Shown: positions 7,838 through 17,962 of the stretch, piece after piece | Layout of the letters: every line of letters starts with the position of its first letter | How positions within the stretch are numbered: the first letter of the stretch is position 1 | DNA from: Acinetobacter halotolerans | Lineage (GTDB): Bacteria > Pseudomonadota > Gammaproteobacteria > Pseudomonadales > Moraxellaceae | Reading direction: 5' to 3' | Assembly (NCBI RefSeq): GCF_004208515.1 | Contig: NZ_SGIM01000014.1 | Location: forward strand, 1-64,000 | DNA length: 64,000 nucleotides | Program-made: the position numbers and the translations under genes | Notes under the pieces: generated by a model | Seen by the model: only the letters and a program-made list of their open reading frames with translations | Databases searched by the model: none | Told to the model about the DNA's origin: nothing

Positions 7838-10417
7838 TTAACTCAGTTTCATTTTATCGAAGACAAGATGACCATGTTCAGCTTTGATCAAAATATTATC
7901 TCCTGCTTGGAACTCACCTGATAAAATTTTCTGAGCCAAACTATTTTCCACTTGTTGTTGGATGGCACGTTTCAATGGACGTGCACCGTAGATTGGATCA
8001 AATCCAGCATCAATCAACAAATCAAAAGCAGTATCATCCACAGTTAAACTCATATCGCGTTCACTCAAACGTGAACGTAAACGATCCAACTGAATATCTG
8101 CAATACCACGAATTTGCGCTTTTTGTAACGAGTGGAAAACAACCAATTCATCGATACGATTGATAAACTCTGGACGGAAATGCTGACTGACAGCACTCAT
8201 TACCACAGCACGCATCTCTTCATTCGTTGCACCCTCACCCAGTTCGCGCACATCTTGTGAACCCAAGTTTGAGGTCATTACGATCACCGTATTTTTAAAA
8301 TCGATGACTCGACCTTGAGAGTCGGTTAAGCGACCATCATCCAATACTTGCAATAAGATATTAAAGACATCTGGATGCGCTTTTTCCACCTCATCAAATA
8401 ACACCACACTATAAGGCTTACGTCGAACAGCTTCTGTTAAGACACCGCCTTCTTCATAACCCACATATCCAGGAGGTGCACCGACTAAACGACTGACAGA
8501 GTGTTTTTCCATGAATTCACTCATGTCAATACGGATCATGGCATCATCACTATCGAATAAGAAGTTTGCCAAAGCTTTGGTCAACTCAGTTTTACCGACA
8601 CCTGTCGGTCCAAGGAACAGGAATGAACCACTTGGACGATTCGGATCAGACAGCCCTGCACGCGAACGACGAACCGCATTGGATACAGCCACTACCGCTT
8701 CATCTTGACCAACCACACGATTATGTAAGAATGATTCCATATTCAGTAGTTTTTCACGTTCACCTTGCAACATTTTGGAGACAGGAATCCCTGTTGCAGC
8801 ACTGACCACTTCAGCAATTTCATTCTCAGTCACTTTGGTACGAATCAACTTCGGTTCTTCATTTTCCTCAGCAACTTCTGCTTGCTCCAAACGTTTCTGC
8901 AACTCTGGAATAACACCATATTGCAACCGCGCAGCTTCTGCCAAATCACCTTCACGTTTGGCTTTTTCCAACGCCATTCGTGCTTGGTCTAACTCCACCT
9001 GTGCTTTTTTATCACCTTCAACCAATGTTTTTTCAGATTTCCAAATCTCTTCTAGATCATTGTACTCTTTCTGCTTTTCAGCGATTTGCTGCTCAAGATG
9101 ATTCACTTCAGCTTTACTACCCGCATCTTGATCTTTTTTCACTGCTTCCAATTGCATTTTCAATTGAATCAAACGACGATCAAGTTTATCTAAAGCCTCA
9201 GGTTTGGAGTCGATCTCCATTTTGATCCGTGAAGCTGCCTCATCAATCAAATCAATCGCTTTATCGGGCAACTGACGATCTGTAATATAACGATGTGACA
9301 TTTTCGCTGCTGCAATAATGGCAGAGTCTAAAATCTGCACACCGTGATGGGTGGCATACTTCTCTTTTAAACCACGTAAAATCGCAATGGTGTCTTCAAC
9401 GCTTGGCTCATCGACCAGCACTTTTTGGAAACGACGTTCCAGCGCAGCATCTTTTTCAATGAATTGACGATATTCATCTAAAGTGGTCGCACCAACACAA
9501 CGTAATTCACCACGTGCCAAGGCAGGTTTCAACATATTCCCCGCATCCATTGCACCATCGCCTTTACCTGCACCAACCAAGGTATGCAATTCGTCGATGA
9601 ATAAAATAATTTCACCGTCATGCTTGGCAAGGTCTTTGAGTACAGCTTTGAGACGTTCCTCAAACTCACCACGGTATTTTGCACCTGCGAGCAATGACCC
9701 CAAGTCCAAAGAAAGCACACGCTTATTCTTTAAACTTTCAGGAACTTCTCCATTGACGATACGTTGTGCCAAACCTTCAACAATGGCCGTTTTACCCACA
9801 CCAGGTTCACCAATAAGTACGGGATTATTTTTGGTACGACGAGACAACACTTGAATGGTACGGCGAATTTCATCATCACGACCAATCACAGGGTCTAACT
9901 TTCCTGCTAACGCACGTTCATTTAAATCAATGGTATATTTATTTAGTGAGTCACGTTGATCTTCATGGTTATTACTCATGACTTTGTCACTTCCTCGAAT
10001 ATTTTCAATAACTTTACGTAAACTTTCTGGAGTTACACCAACACTATTTAAAATGGTTTTGGTTTCGCCCGTTTCTGCTAAACCCAACAGTACCCAATCG
10101 GTTGATAAAAATTCATCACCCGCCTTTTGTGCATAGCGGTCGGCTAAATTCAACGCTTTAACTGCCTCTGGGTTGAGATTGATGTCACCTGTCGGATTTG
10201 CCAAAGTCGGGGCATTTTGTATTGCTTGCTCAAGCTTTTGCTTCAACTCTGGTAAACGAGCACCCGCTTGTTGCAACAAACTCAAATTGGCAGGCTCTTC
10301 GAGTAAAGTCGTTAGGATATGGATCCCAGCAATTGCTGTATGGTCTTTACCCATGGCCAATGATTGTGCATCTGAGAGTGCTTGCTGTAAGCGGTTTGTA
10401 AATTTTTCAAAACGCAT
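7838..10417 (-). CDS. clpB: ATP-dependent disaggregase ClpB
   Basis: The 859-residue Hsp100 protein threads aggregated proteins through a hexameric pore together with DnaK. Visible parts in order: N-terminal Clp repeat domain (1-145); first AAA+ module with [13 protein letters not shown] near 203-215 and [12 protein letters not shown]; a long charged coiled-coil middle domain (about 410-525), which distinguishes ClpB from ClpA/ClpC; second AAA+ module with [12 protein letters not shown] near 605; and a D2-small C-terminal domain ([15 protein letters not shown]). A GAGGAA site precedes the ATG. A sigma-32-like promoter lies 38 bases upstream, so heat-shock control is expected. Confidence 0.97.
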   Translation of the reverse strand: MRFEKFTNRLQQALSDAQSLAMGKDHTAIAGIHILTTLLEEPANLSLLQQAGARLPELKQKLEQAIQNAPTLANPTGDINLNPEAVKALNLADRYAQKAGDEFLSTDWVLLGLAETGETKTILNSVGVTPESLRKVIENIRGSDKVMSNNHEDQRDSLNKYTIDLNERALAGKLDPVIGRDDEIRRTIQVLSRRTKNNPVLIGEPGVGKTAIVEGLAQRIVNGEVPESLKNKRVLSLDLGSLLAGAKYRGEFEERLKAVLKDLAKHDGEIILFIDELHTLVGAGKGDGAMDAGNMLKPALARGELRCVGATTLDEYRQFIEKDAALERRFQKVLVDEPSVEDTIAILRGLKEKYATHHGVQILDSAIIAAAKMSHRYITDRQLPDKAIDLIDEAASRIKMEIDSKPEALDKLDRRLIQLKMQLEAVKKDQDAGSKAEVNHLEQQIAEKQKEYNDLEEIWKSEKTLVEGDKKAQVELDQARMALEKAKREGDLAEAARLQYGVIPELQKRLEQAEVAEENEEPKLIRTKVTENEIAEVVSAATGIPVSKMLQGEREKLLNMESFLHNRVVGQDEAVVAVSNAVRRSRAGLSDPNRPSGSFLFLGPTGVGKTELTKALANFLFDSDDAMIRIDMSEFMEKHSVSRLVGAPPGYVGYEEGGVLTEAVRRKPYSVVLFDEVEKAHPDVFNILLQVLDDGRLTDSQGRVIDFKNTVIVMTSNLGSQDVRELGEGATNEEMRAVVMSAVSQHFRPEFINRIDELVVFHSLQKAQIRGIADIQLDRLRSRLSERDMSLTVDDTAFDLLIDAGFDPIYGARPLKRAIQQQVENSLAQKILSGEFQAGDNILIKAEHGHLVFDKMKLS

Positions 10418-10454
10418 TCTTGTTATTCCTCACAACAAATTTTGACTTATCACT

Positions 10455-10484
10455 AAGATGGGAACACTTTTTAAAATTTCAAAT
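10455..10484 (-). promoter_or_regulatory. Sigma-32-type heat-shock promoter of clpB
   Basis: Reading the minus strand, TTTGAAA (10483-10477) is followed 14 bases later by CCCATCT (10462-10456). This agrees with the RpoH consensus CTTGAAA-(11-16)-CCCCATnT. The -10 element ends about 38 bases before the clpB ATG. Spacing, sequence and gene identity agree. Confidence 0.72.
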
Positions 10485-10678
10485 AAAATTTATATATTTT
10501 TCAAAATCTTATTAATAATAAAAAAGATAAAACTTAATCATAATATGGGTATATAAATATTTTATTTCAAGTCTATTTTGTATCATTTTTCTGTCTATGC
10601 GGATTCAAACAAATTGCTTGTTGTGATTTTGCAGTGAACCTTTTAGCCTATATATTTACGTTCATTAAAATTGTCATT

Positions 10679-11479
10679 ATGTTTCTAAAAAAAATATTCC
10701 TTACCACGGCTTGTCTTCTTCCTATTCATCTCGCTTTTGCTCAATTACCCCAAGATTCGAGACGTGCGGGCGGGATTGCCATTATTCCACTCACGGCAAG
10801 CACAACACAAGTTTATTATGAACAAAAACCCGTGTTGCTGAGCGAAGAAAATGGGCAACGTTATGCTATTTTTGGAATCCCATTATCCGCACCTGTTGGT
10901 ACACTCACCTTAAATACCAATAACACACCGATTCAAATTGAAGTTAAACCATACAAATATCCAGAACAACGTTTAACTATTAAAAATCAAGATCATGTCA
11001 ATCCAAATCCAAGTCAATTAGAACGCTATGCACGTGAAGCTAAGGAGCAAAATACGGTTTATACCTCATTTAGTAATAGCACATGGAAAAGTTTTCCAAA
11101 ATTTATTGTCCCTACTTCAGGTAAATTTAGTAACTCATTTGGTCGAAAACGGTTTTTCAATGGTGAAGAACGAGCACCACACTCTGGTTTAGATATTCCT
11201 GCTCCTGTCGGACAAAGAGTTGTTGCGCCTGCTGATGGCATCGTTGTACAAACGGGAGATTATTTTTTTAATGGCAAGACGGTTCTAATTGATCATGGTC
11301 AGGGACTCATTAGTATGTTCTGCCATCTCAGCAAAATCGATGTGGAACAAGGGCAAACCATTCGTCAGGGTGAAATTCTCGGATTGGTAGGTAAAACAGG
11401 ACGTGTAACAGGTGCACATTTACATTGGGGAATGAGTCTAAATAATGCTCGGGTAGACCCTCAATTGTTTCTTAAATAA
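10679..11479 (+). CDS. Secreted M23 family metallopeptidase (LytM type)
   Basis: The product carries a signal peptide MFLKKIFLTTACLLPIHLAFA when started at the ATG at 10679; the longer frame from the GTG at 10634 would bury it. The C-terminal half is an M23 peptidoglycan endopeptidase domain with zinc ligands in HSGLD (HxxxD) and HLHWG (HxH) and the GRKRFFNGEERAPH region typical of the family. The N-terminal half is a beta-rich domain of unknown role. Both zinc motifs are intact, so an active cell-wall hydrolase in the periplasm is expected rather than a degenerate NlpD/EnvC-type activator. It is divergent from clpB. Confidence 0.88.
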   Translation: MFLKKIFLTTACLLPIHLAFAQLPQDSRRAGGIAIIPLTASTTQVYYEQKPVLLSEENGQRYAIFGIPLSAPVGTLTLNTNNTPIQIEVKPYKYPEQRLTIKNQDHVNPNPSQLERYAREAKEQNTVYTSFSNSTWKSFPKFIVPTSGKFSNSFGRKRFFNGEERAPHSGLDIPAPVGQRVVAPADGIVVQTGDYFFNGKTVLIDHGQGLISMFCHLSKIDVEQGQTIRQGEILGLVGKTGRVTGAHLHWGMSLNNARVDPQLFLK

Positions 11480-11486
11480 AAACAAA

Positions 11487-11516
11487 AAAAGTGATCTATC
11501 AAAATAGATCACTTTT
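11487..11516. terminator. Bidirectional terminator
   Basis: AAAAGTGATCTA and TAGATCACTTTT form a 12-bp stem with a six-base loop. The flanking A and T runs give a U tail in both directions. It lies between the convergent M23 peptidase and osmC-like genes. Confidence 0.85.
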
Positions 11517-11539
11517 TAGTAATGCTTAACAATACGAAC

Positions 11540-11962
11540 TTATGCAGCTTCTACAATTTCAAAGTCATGGGTAATTTCAATACCACCATCAGACAGCATT
11601 TTACTGGCTGAACAATATTTTTCTGCTGAAAGCTCCACGGCTTTTTCAACTTGTTTGGCTTTTACTGCATTACCTGTCACAATGAAATGTAAATGGATTT
11701 TGGTGAAGACTGCTGGGATTGTGTTCGCTCTCTCAGCTTTCAACTCACATACGACACCCGTCACATCTTGTCGAGATTTCTTTAAAATGGTCACAATATC
11801 AAACGAAGCACACCCACCAAGTCCCATTAAAATCAACTCCATAGGACGTGGACCTCGGTTTTCACCCCCATACTCAGCAGAACCATCCATCACCACACTA
11901 TGGCCACTTTCTGATTTTGCCTCAAAAGCAACATTCTCTAACCAATGTACACTTGTTTGCAT
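11540..11962 (-). CDS. OsmC family protein
   Basis: The 140-residue protein belongs to the OsmC/Ohr thiol-peroxidase superfamily, close to the YhfA-like branch. Both conserved cysteines are present, in GLGGCASFDIV (about residue 51) and EKYCSASKML (about 116). Family members use this pair to reduce organic hydroperoxides, though YhfA-type members are poorly characterised. Length is normal. The short intergenic region it shares with crp is divergent. The ribosome-binding site is weak. A substrate cannot be assigned from sequence. Confidence 0.88.
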   Translation of the reverse strand: MQTSVHWLENVAFEAKSESGHSVVMDGSAEYGGENRGPRPMELILMGLGGCASFDIVTILKKSRQDVTGVVCELKAERANTIPAVFTKIHLHFIVTGNAVKAKQVEKAVELSAEKYCSASKMLSDGGIEITHDFEIVEAA

Positions 11963-12108
11963 TGCAACTACCCAAAAAACGTTATAAATTTACTGTGTTC
12001 TTGTACACTAACATAAAATGAGTTGATAAGGAATTTCATCTCTTCTGTGTAGAAAAAGCTCAAATGAGCCTGTGCGATCGGTTTTATCCAAATTCGGAAA
12101 TTTTAAGC

Positions 12109-12816
12109 ATGACTTCAAATTTTTCACAACTTAGCACTGATGCTTTGTCTCCAGGCCAACTGCCTGAATCAGTAAAAGCTTTGCTAAAACGTGCTCATAT
12201 TAATAGATATCCAAAACGCACCACGATTGTTGACGCTGGAATGGAATCAAGATCACTGTATTTAATTTTAAAGGGCTCAGTGTCGATCATATTACGCGAA
12301 GATGATGAGCGTGAGATTGTCGTCGCCTATTTAAACCCTGGGGATTTCTTTGGTGAAATGGGATTGTTCGAAACAAACCCTCAACGTACTGCTGAAGTAC
12401 GCACTAGAGATGTTTGTGAAATTGCAGAAATTACGTATGACAACTTTCATGAACTCAGTAAACAGTATCCTGATTTGAGCTATGCGGTATTTGCTCAACT
12501 TGTACGCCGTCTTAAAAATACAACACGTAAAGTCACTGACCTTGCATTTATTGATGTTTCAGGTCGTATTGCGCGTTGCTTAATTGATTTATCTTCACAA
12601 CCAGAAGCCATGATTCTGCCGAATGGTCGCCAAATTCGCATTACGCGCCAAGAAATTGGTCGTATCGTTGGCTGTTCCCGTGAAATGGTTGGTCGTGTAC
12701 TTAAGACACTTGAAGACCAAGGTATGATCCAAACCGAAGGTAAAGCAATCTTAATTTTTGATGCTTCTTTAGAGGAAAATACCTTCCCTGAAGAAGAGTT
12801 TGATGATGAAGATTAA
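12109..12816 (+). CDS. vfr: cAMP-responsive regulator CRP/Vfr
   Basis: The protein has a cyclic-nucleotide-binding beta-roll with the phosphate-binding cassette PGDFFGEMGLFETNPQRTAEV, a long dimer helix, and a C-terminal helix-turn-helix ITRQEIGRIVGCSREMVGRVLKTLE that matches CRP/Vfr closely. It is therefore expected to bind cAMP and act as a global regulator. The frame opens at 12064, but MTSNFSQLS at 12109 is the likely start, since the first 15 codons look unrelated to the family. There is an unusual acidic tail (EENTFPEEEFDDED). A strong terminator follows. Confidence 0.93.
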   Translation: MTSNFSQLSTDALSPGQLPESVKALLKRAHINRYPKRTTIVDAGMESRSLYLILKGSVSIILREDDEREIVVAYLNPGDFFGEMGLFETNPQRTAEVRTRDVCEIAEITYDNFHELSKQYPDLSYAVFAQLVRRLKNTTRKVTDLAFIDVSGRIARCLIDLSSQPEAMILPNGRQIRITRQEIGRIVGCSREMVGRVLKTLEDQGMIQTEGKAILIFDASLEENTFPEEEFDDED

Positions 12817-12845
12817 TCTCATCTGATATTCATCAAACCCCACAT

Positions 12846-12880
12846 AAAACAAAGCCAGTGTAAAAACACTGGCTTTGTTT
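12846..12880. terminator. Terminator of crp/vfr
   Basis: A 15-bp stem, AAACAAAGCCAGTGT with ACACTGGCTTTGTTT, closes on a four-base loop about 30 bases past the crp stop. The arms end in a T-rich stretch on both strands. Confidence 0.85.
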
Positions 12881-13027
12881 ATAAATGAATAGCAGAATCT
12901 ATGTAGATGTGATTACATAATTACAATGATTATAGAGCGAATCAGAATGTTAAGTCTGATCAACATTTTTTATAATTCACCGTAATTACGACTATACTCA
13001 TAAGATACTGATTTGGAGAGAATAAGT

Positions 13028-13804
13028 ATGAAGAAGTTAGCTTTGAGCCTTTGTGCGGTCACTGTAATGACAATATCTGGCTGTGCATCGTTCGCAGAGA
13101 TGGCTGGTGCAGACAGCGCAACGCTAAATGCCCAATCTGCGCAAGGCTTCAGTAAGATGACTCAAGAAGCTCGTGCTAAAAATCAGCTTGATACCAGTTC
13201 TGCCACATATCAACGCATCAATACGGTATTTAATCGTTTAAAACCACATGCCGATAAAATGAACCAAACAGGTCAACGCTTTGACTGGCAGCTCGCCGTA
13301 TTAAAATCGGATACAGTCAATGCTTATGTTGCGCCTGGTGGTAAAGTTGTTTTCTATACGGGTATCGTGAACAAACTTAATCTCACCAATGATGAAATTG
13401 CTGCAATTATGGGCCATGAGATGACCCATGCCCTAGAAGAACATGCGAAAAGTAAAATCGGTGCGCAAGCACTGACCAACTTAGCAATTGGTATTGGTAC
13501 ATCTTATGCTGGTGCCAATATCGGTGAAGCAGGTAATGCTGCAATTAATTTGGGCAGTCAAGTGGGTATTGGTTTACCTTATTCACGCAACCTAGAAAGC
13601 CGTGCCGACTTCGGTGGCTTAATGCTGATGGCTCATGCAGGTTACAACCCAAATGCTGCGATTACATTGTGGGAAAAAATGAGTCGTTTAGATGGTAAGA
13701 GTGGTTCTGCATTCCTATCAACTCACCCATCAAATACTCAACGTATTGCAGATATGCGCAAAAACCTACCAGCAGCAATGGCAATTTATAATAACCGTCG
13801 TTAA
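13028..13804 (+). CDS. M48 family metallopeptidase, lipoprotein
   Basis: Starting at the ATG at 13028, preceded by GGAGA at eight bases, the product opens MKKLALSLCAVTVMTISGC. This is a lipoprotein signal with the modified Cys at residue 19. The zinc motif HEMTHALEEH (HExxH) and a downstream ESRADFGGLMLM (third ligand Glu) define an M48 peptidase of the LoiP/BepA-like group, which work in outer-membrane protein quality control. A Gly-rich helix pair (GIGTSYAGANIGEAGNAAINLGSQVGIG) separates the two motifs. A periplasm-facing, outer-membrane-anchored location is likely. Monocistronic. Confidence 0.9.
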   Translation: MKKLALSLCAVTVMTISGCASFAEMAGADSATLNAQSAQGFSKMTQEARAKNQLDTSSATYQRINTVFNRLKPHADKMNQTGQRFDWQLAVLKSDTVNAYVAPGGKVVFYTGIVNKLNLTNDEIAAIMGHEMTHALEEHAKSKIGAQALTNLAIGIGTSYAGANIGEAGNAAINLGSQVGIGLPYSRNLESRADFGGLMLMAHAGYNPNAAITLWEKMSRLDGKSGSAFLSTHPSNTQRIADMRKNLPAAMAIYNNRR

Positions 13805-13812
13805 TCACATCA

Positions 13813-13846
13813 CAGCCATTAAACGCCTTTTTGCGTTTAATGGCTG
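13813..13846. terminator. Stem-loop between convergent genes
   Basis: CAGCCATTAAACGC and GCGTTTAATGGCTG form a perfect 14-bp stem with a six-base loop, between the M48 gene and the biotin carboxylase gene. It has no U tail, but its strength and position suggest a shared transcription end. Confidence 0.6.
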
Positions 13847-13866
13847 ATTCAGCCACAACGTTAAAT

Positions 13867-15594
13867 TCAAATAATTTCTGCAATCTGCATATCCGCATCT
13901 AACATTTGATTTAAAGCTACTAGGTTTTTAATTTTACCTGTTCGATGTGCAATCACTGGTACTTCCATTTTCATTGCTTCCATCGTGGCAATTACATCAC
14001 CCAGCTCGACTTGAGCATTTTCTTGAACGGTCCAGCTACTTAAAATTCCATTGATTGGCGCGATAACAGCATTTTCATTATGCAACGACGACGAAGCCTC
14101 ATCAGATAAATGATTCTCCGTAACACTGGCCATTTTCAACAATCCGACAGGCAATCCCACTTGATGAAGCTTGCCATCAATCTCAATCATGTACCGTTGT
14201 AACCCGGATGCTTCTGGTTTTTTACTGCGTGGATGCATTGCAAAGTTATGCTGAAACTCCTGCTCTATCCAACGGGTATGCACTTTAAATGCATCAATAA
14301 AGTCTGCTTCGGACAATATCGCACGATGAAAAGCTAAAACAGATGCAACACCCTCTAACTCAAAGTGAGCAAATGCTCTTTTGGCACGCTGAATGACGAT
14401 TTCACGCGTTGGCCCAGTCACAATCAGTTTTGCCATTAATGAATCAAAATGACTTGAGACAAGACTCCCTTGGATAACACCTGTATCTAAACGAATACCA
14501 ATCCCCGAAGGTGGATTAAATCGAGAGATGTGACCAAATGCTGGAATAAAGCCTCGCGCTGGGTCTTCGGCGTTGATACGAAACTCAATTGCGTGGCCTT
14601 GTGGTTTTGGCGTTTCTTGGATTGATAACGGTTGTCCCAGTGCAATTCGAATCTGTTCAACAACCAAATCAATCCCTGTTGTTTGTTCAGTAACAGGGTG
14701 CTCCACTTGTAAACGTGTATTGACCTCGAGAAAAGATAGCTTGCCATCTTGGCTTAACAAATATTCCACTGTGCCAGCGCCAACATACTTCGCCGCGCGA
14801 CAGAGATCGAGCGTAGATTGTATTAATTGTTGATAAATATCATCATCAATAAATGGCGCAGGTGCTTCTTCTACCAATTTCTGATTACGGCGTTGTAAAG
14901 AGCAATCACGGGTTCCAACCACTACAATATTGCCATGCTGATCGGCAATTACTTGGGCTTCCAGATGTCTGGGCTTATCCAGATACTGTTCAACAAAACA
15001 TTCTCCTCGACCAAAAGCCGCTTGAGCTTCTCGCACTGCCGAAGAATAAGAATCAGCAACTTCATCTAGCTGCCTAACCACTTTTAAACCACGTCCACCG
15101 CCACCATATGCAGCCTTAATCGCAATAGGCAATCCGTATGTTTGTGCAAATGTCACCGCTTCATTGGCAGAACGAAGTGGCTGTTCAGTACCATGAACCA
15201 ACGGTGCTCCAACAGCTTGTGCAAGCTTACGCGCTTCGATTTTATCGCCTAGTCTAATCATGCTTTGAGGAGTTGGTCCGATCCAAATCAACCCTGCATC
15301 TATAACAGCTTGCGCAAAATCAGCACGTTCAGACAGAAAGCCATAACCTGGATGAATCATAGTCGCTTGGCTTTGCTTAGCAATATTCAAAACTTTATCA
15401 ATATCGAGATAGCTCTCTTTCGCGGTTTGACCAGATAAAGCCCAAGCCTCATCAGCGAGTGTTACATATAAGCTTTCCATGTCATCGTCGGCATAGATGG
15501 CTACAGTGTGAATACCTAAATCTTTACATGCTTGAATAACACGAACAGCAATTTCACCACGATTGGCGATCAACAGCCTATGTTGCTTATACAT
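13867..15594 (-). CDS. Biotin carboxylase with fused biotin carrier domain
   Basis: Starting at MYKQHRLLIANRGEIA (15594), the 575-residue protein has a biotin carboxylase N-lobe, an ATP-grasp glycine loop GGGGRG (164-169), the catalytic NTRLQVEH region, and a C-terminal biotinyl domain with EAMKME (biotinyl Lys542). It resembles the alpha subunits of acyl-CoA carboxylases, but no carboxyltransferase beta subunit is nearby. Instead it overlaps the fused PxpB-PxpC gene by eight bases and shares its operon with pxpA. In urea carboxylase the carboxyltransferase is built from KipA/KipI-like domains, so this protein probably charges CO2 for that partner. The acceptor may be 5-oxoproline or another lactam or amide (inferred). 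Confidence 0.88.
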   Translation of the reverse strand: MYKQHRLLIANRGEIAVRVIQACKDLGIHTVAIYADDDMESLYVTLADEAWALSGQTAKESYLDIDKVLNIAKQSQATMIHPGYGFLSERADFAQAVIDAGLIWIGPTPQSMIRLGDKIEARKLAQAVGAPLVHGTEQPLRSANEAVTFAQTYGLPIAIKAAYGGGGRGLKVVRQLDEVADSYSSAVREAQAAFGRGECFVEQYLDKPRHLEAQVIADQHGNIVVVGTRDCSLQRRNQKLVEEAPAPFIDDDIYQQLIQSTLDLCRAAKYVGAGTVEYLLSQDGKLSFLEVNTRLQVEHPVTEQTTGIDLVVEQIRIALGQPLSIQETPKPQGHAIEFRINAEDPARGFIPAFGHISRFNPPSGIGIRLDTGVIQGSLVSSHFDSLMAKLIVTGPTREIVIQRAKRAFAHFELEGVASVLAFHRAILSEADFIDAFKVHTRWIEQEFQHNFAMHPRSKKPEASGLQRYMIEIDGKLHQVGLPVGLLKMASVTENHLSDEASSSLHNENAVIAPINGILSSWTVQENAQVELGDVIATMEAMKMEVPVIAHRTGKIKNLVALNQMLDADMQIAEII

Positions 15595-17170
15595 TTTTTT
15601 TGATATCCATAAAGTCTGATATTTTGCGAAACTGGATATAACATCCTGCTGCAACTTGAGCGATCAAATCAAGATGATATGGTGCTACAGCCGCAATAAC
15701 TGGATAACCTCCAGTAATCGGATGATCATTCATAAACAAGACGGGCTGCCCATTTGGTGGAATTTGTATCGCGCCAGTGCAACATCCTTCACTCGGCAAT
15801 TCCTGCTTGATCTGACGTTGTAAGGGCTTATCGCCAACGAGCCTTAATCCTATACGATTACTGTCCGCAGTCACCAACCAAAATTGAGCAAGCAGTAGAT
15901 CCATACTTTCTGGCGTAAACCAATCCATTCGAGGCCCCAACACAATATCAACGACAACCTGATCTCCCACTTTGGGTAAAGCATTTGCTGCTTGGTCTAA
16001 ATCGACACATTCTGTTTTCAATTGTGCTGATCGTATCTCATCTCCAACCTTTAGGGGTACTGTTCCTAGTTCAGCCAAACTGTCATAACTGGCACTATTT
16101 AATACCTGCTCGACGGCTATACCACCACGAACTGCCACATAGTTACGGATTCCAGCCTGAGCTTTGGTCAGATAAATTTCATCGCCCTGATCCAATGCAA
16201 TTGGTTGATATAATGGTTGCTTGACTGTATAGCCGTTCGCGTATGATACCCATAGCTCCGTTTCAGCTCCTGTTACCGCAATAACAGTTTCTTCCATCAC
16301 TTTTAAGCGTAAACCACCATTATATATTTCTAGTGCAGCAGCATTTTTAGAATTACCCACACATGCATTGGCGCAGTGAAATGCGCTCCGATCCATCGCA
16401 CCTGCCTGTCCAACGCCTAGTTGAGCGACATTTTTACGTCCCTCATCTTGTACTAATACTTGCAAACCAACATTTAGCACAGTGAATACGATCGGATTTT
16501 CCAGTCTTTGTCTTGAAAAAAGTTTAGTGCAAGGAACCGTAACTTGAGTCGGATGCTTGCTTATATCTTTAAAAACCACCTGATCACTTGGCAATAGTAA
16601 GGCAGCTTGCTCTCGATAGACATCCCACATCGTTTGATCTGTACGTCCGATCAACTGCCATCCGCCAGGACTCTCTTTCGGATAAATACCACTATATTCG
16701 CCTGCCAATCCTACAGAACCTGATGCTATTTTTTTGCGTGGTGAGACTAAACGTGGAATGCTTCCAAAAGGATGATCTGGACTGATCAAATAAGCAAAAC
16801 CAGGAGCAAAACCAATAAAGGCAACTTGCCAACGACTATGCGTATGTTTATGGATGACCTCATTCACATCGATACCCAAATATTCAGCGACATGCGCAAG
16901 ATCCGCACCGTCATAGCAGACATTGATGACGACTTCTTTACCCATATTCAGAAGATTTTGTTCTAATTTTTGAGCTGAAATCCACTGAATCAATTTTTTT
17001 TCATCAGTAAAAACAGGATCAAAATAAACCAATATAGTACGTGCAGCAGGTATAAGCTCCTGAATATCAGGATGTGCTGTACGCTTTAAACAATGATAAA
17101 GCGCAACGGTTTCCTCTAAACTCGACAACTCAATCAAAAAGCAATTCAAATTAACCGATAAAAATCTCAT
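15587..17170 (-). CDS. pxpBC: Fused 5-oxoprolinase subunits PxpB-PxpC (KipI-KipA)
   Basis: The 527-residue protein joins two families usually encoded separately. Residues about 1-215 are PxpB/KipI (AHS1) with GFAPGFAYL, PRLVSPRKKIASGSVGLAG and SPGGWQLIG. Residues about 230-515 are PxpC/KipA (AHS2) with VQDEGRKNVAQLGVGQAGAMD. PxpABC hydrolyses 5-oxoproline to glutamate with ATP. The same two domains form the carboxyltransferase part of urea carboxylase. The start follows pxpA by 33 bases, and the stop overlaps the ATG of the biotin carboxylase gene (AATGTATAA), implying translational coupling. Confidence 0.9.
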   Translation of the reverse strand: MRFLSVNLNCFLIELSSLEETVALYHCLKRTAHPDIQELIPAARTILVYFDPVFTDEKKLIQWISAQKLEQNLLNMGKEVVINVCYDGADLAHVAEYLGIDVNEVIHKHTHSRWQVAFIGFAPGFAYLISPDHPFGSIPRLVSPRKKIASGSVGLAGEYSGIYPKESPGGWQLIGRTDQTMWDVYREQAALLLPSDQVVFKDISKHPTQVTVPCTKLFSRQRLENPIVFTVLNVGLQVLVQDEGRKNVAQLGVGQAGAMDRSAFHCANACVGNSKNAAALEIYNGGLRLKVMEETVIAVTGAETELWVSYANGYTVKQPLYQPIALDQGDEIYLTKAQAGIRNYVAVRGGIAVEQVLNSASYDSLAELGTVPLKVGDEIRSAQLKTECVDLDQAANALPKVGDQVVVDIVLGPRMDWFTPESMDLLLAQFWLVTADSNRIGLRLVGDKPLQRQIKQELPSEGCCTGAIQIPPNGQPVLFMNDHPITGGYPVIAAVAPYHLDLIAQVAAGCYIQFRKISDFMDIKKNV

Positions 17171-17203
17171 TTCATCACTCGTTAAAGCATTCCTGCAAAG
17201 TAT

Positions 17204-17962
17204 TTAATGGGTAAACGCTCGAACTTCGATGTGTTGTTCTTCTAATTTTTGACGAATTATTTGAGCTATTTGCACAGCTCCCATCGTATCACCATGCAAA
17301 CAAATCGTATCTGCTTGGATAGACGTAAAGTTTCCTTCAATGGATTCCACGCCGCCTTTTAGGATCATATCAAGAACACGTTGAGCCACAATCTCTGCAT
17401 CATGTAAAACAGCCCCAATTTCACGACGAGAAACTAAAGTACCGTCATCATGATAAGCTCTGTCGGCAAAAGCTTCTGATACAACTGTCAAACCTTGCTT
17501 TTGAGCAAAATCAATCAATGGTGAGCCAGCCAAAGCCACCAACGTTAAGTCTGCATCAAATTGTAGAATTGCATCAATCACCGCTTGGGCTTGCGTTAAA
17601 TCTGTCGCGATAGTGTTATATAAAGCACCGTGTGGTTTGACATAGCTTACTCTGGTTCCCGCAACATGCGCCAAACCTTGTAAAGCTGAAATTTGATAAA
17701 GTACATCGGCAAGTAGTTCATCATAAGATAAGGTCATTTTGCGCCGACCAAAACCAACTAAGTCAGGATACGATACATGTGCCCCGACATTTATATGAAG
17801 TTTAGCTGCTTGTTTTAATGTTTTAAGAATATGGAGCGGGTCGCCTGCGTGAAAGCCACATGCAATATTTGCACTACTCACAATAGGAAGAATTTGCTCA
17901 TCATTGCCCATGCTCCATGAGCCATAGCTTTCGCCTAAATCGCTATTTAAATCAATACGCAT
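17204..17962 (-). CDS. pxpA: 5-oxoprolinase subunit PxpA (LamB/YcsF family)
   Basis: The 252-residue protein opens [16 protein letters not shown], the family signature, and continues with [12 protein letters not shown] and [27 protein letters not shown] and CLHGDT appear later. PxpA is the subunit of the ATP-dependent 5-oxoprolinase related to deacetylases; 5-oxoproline (pyroglutamate) arises from spontaneous cyclisation of glutamine and glutamate. An AAGG site precedes the ATG. It is the first gene of the pxpA-pxpBC-biotin carboxylase operon. Confidence 0.93.
   Translation of the reverse strand: MRIDLNSDLGESYGSWSMGNDEQILPIVSSANIACGFHAGDPLHILKTLKQAAKLHINVGAHVSYPDLVGFGRRKMTLSYDELLADVLYQISALQGLAHVAGTRVSYVKPHGALYNTIATDLTQAQAVIDAILQFDADLTLVALAGSPLIDFAQKQGLTVVSEAFADRAYHDDGTLVSRREIGAVLHDAEIVAQRVLDMILKGGVESIEGNFTSIQADTICLHGDTMGAVQIAQIIRQKLEEQHIEVRAFTH

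Noticed and set aside
8775-9101. Long plus-strand frames opposite the clpB middle domain
   Set aside because: They are the antisense of a repetitive, charged coiled coil, which tends to leave open frames; the ClpB reading is unambiguous.
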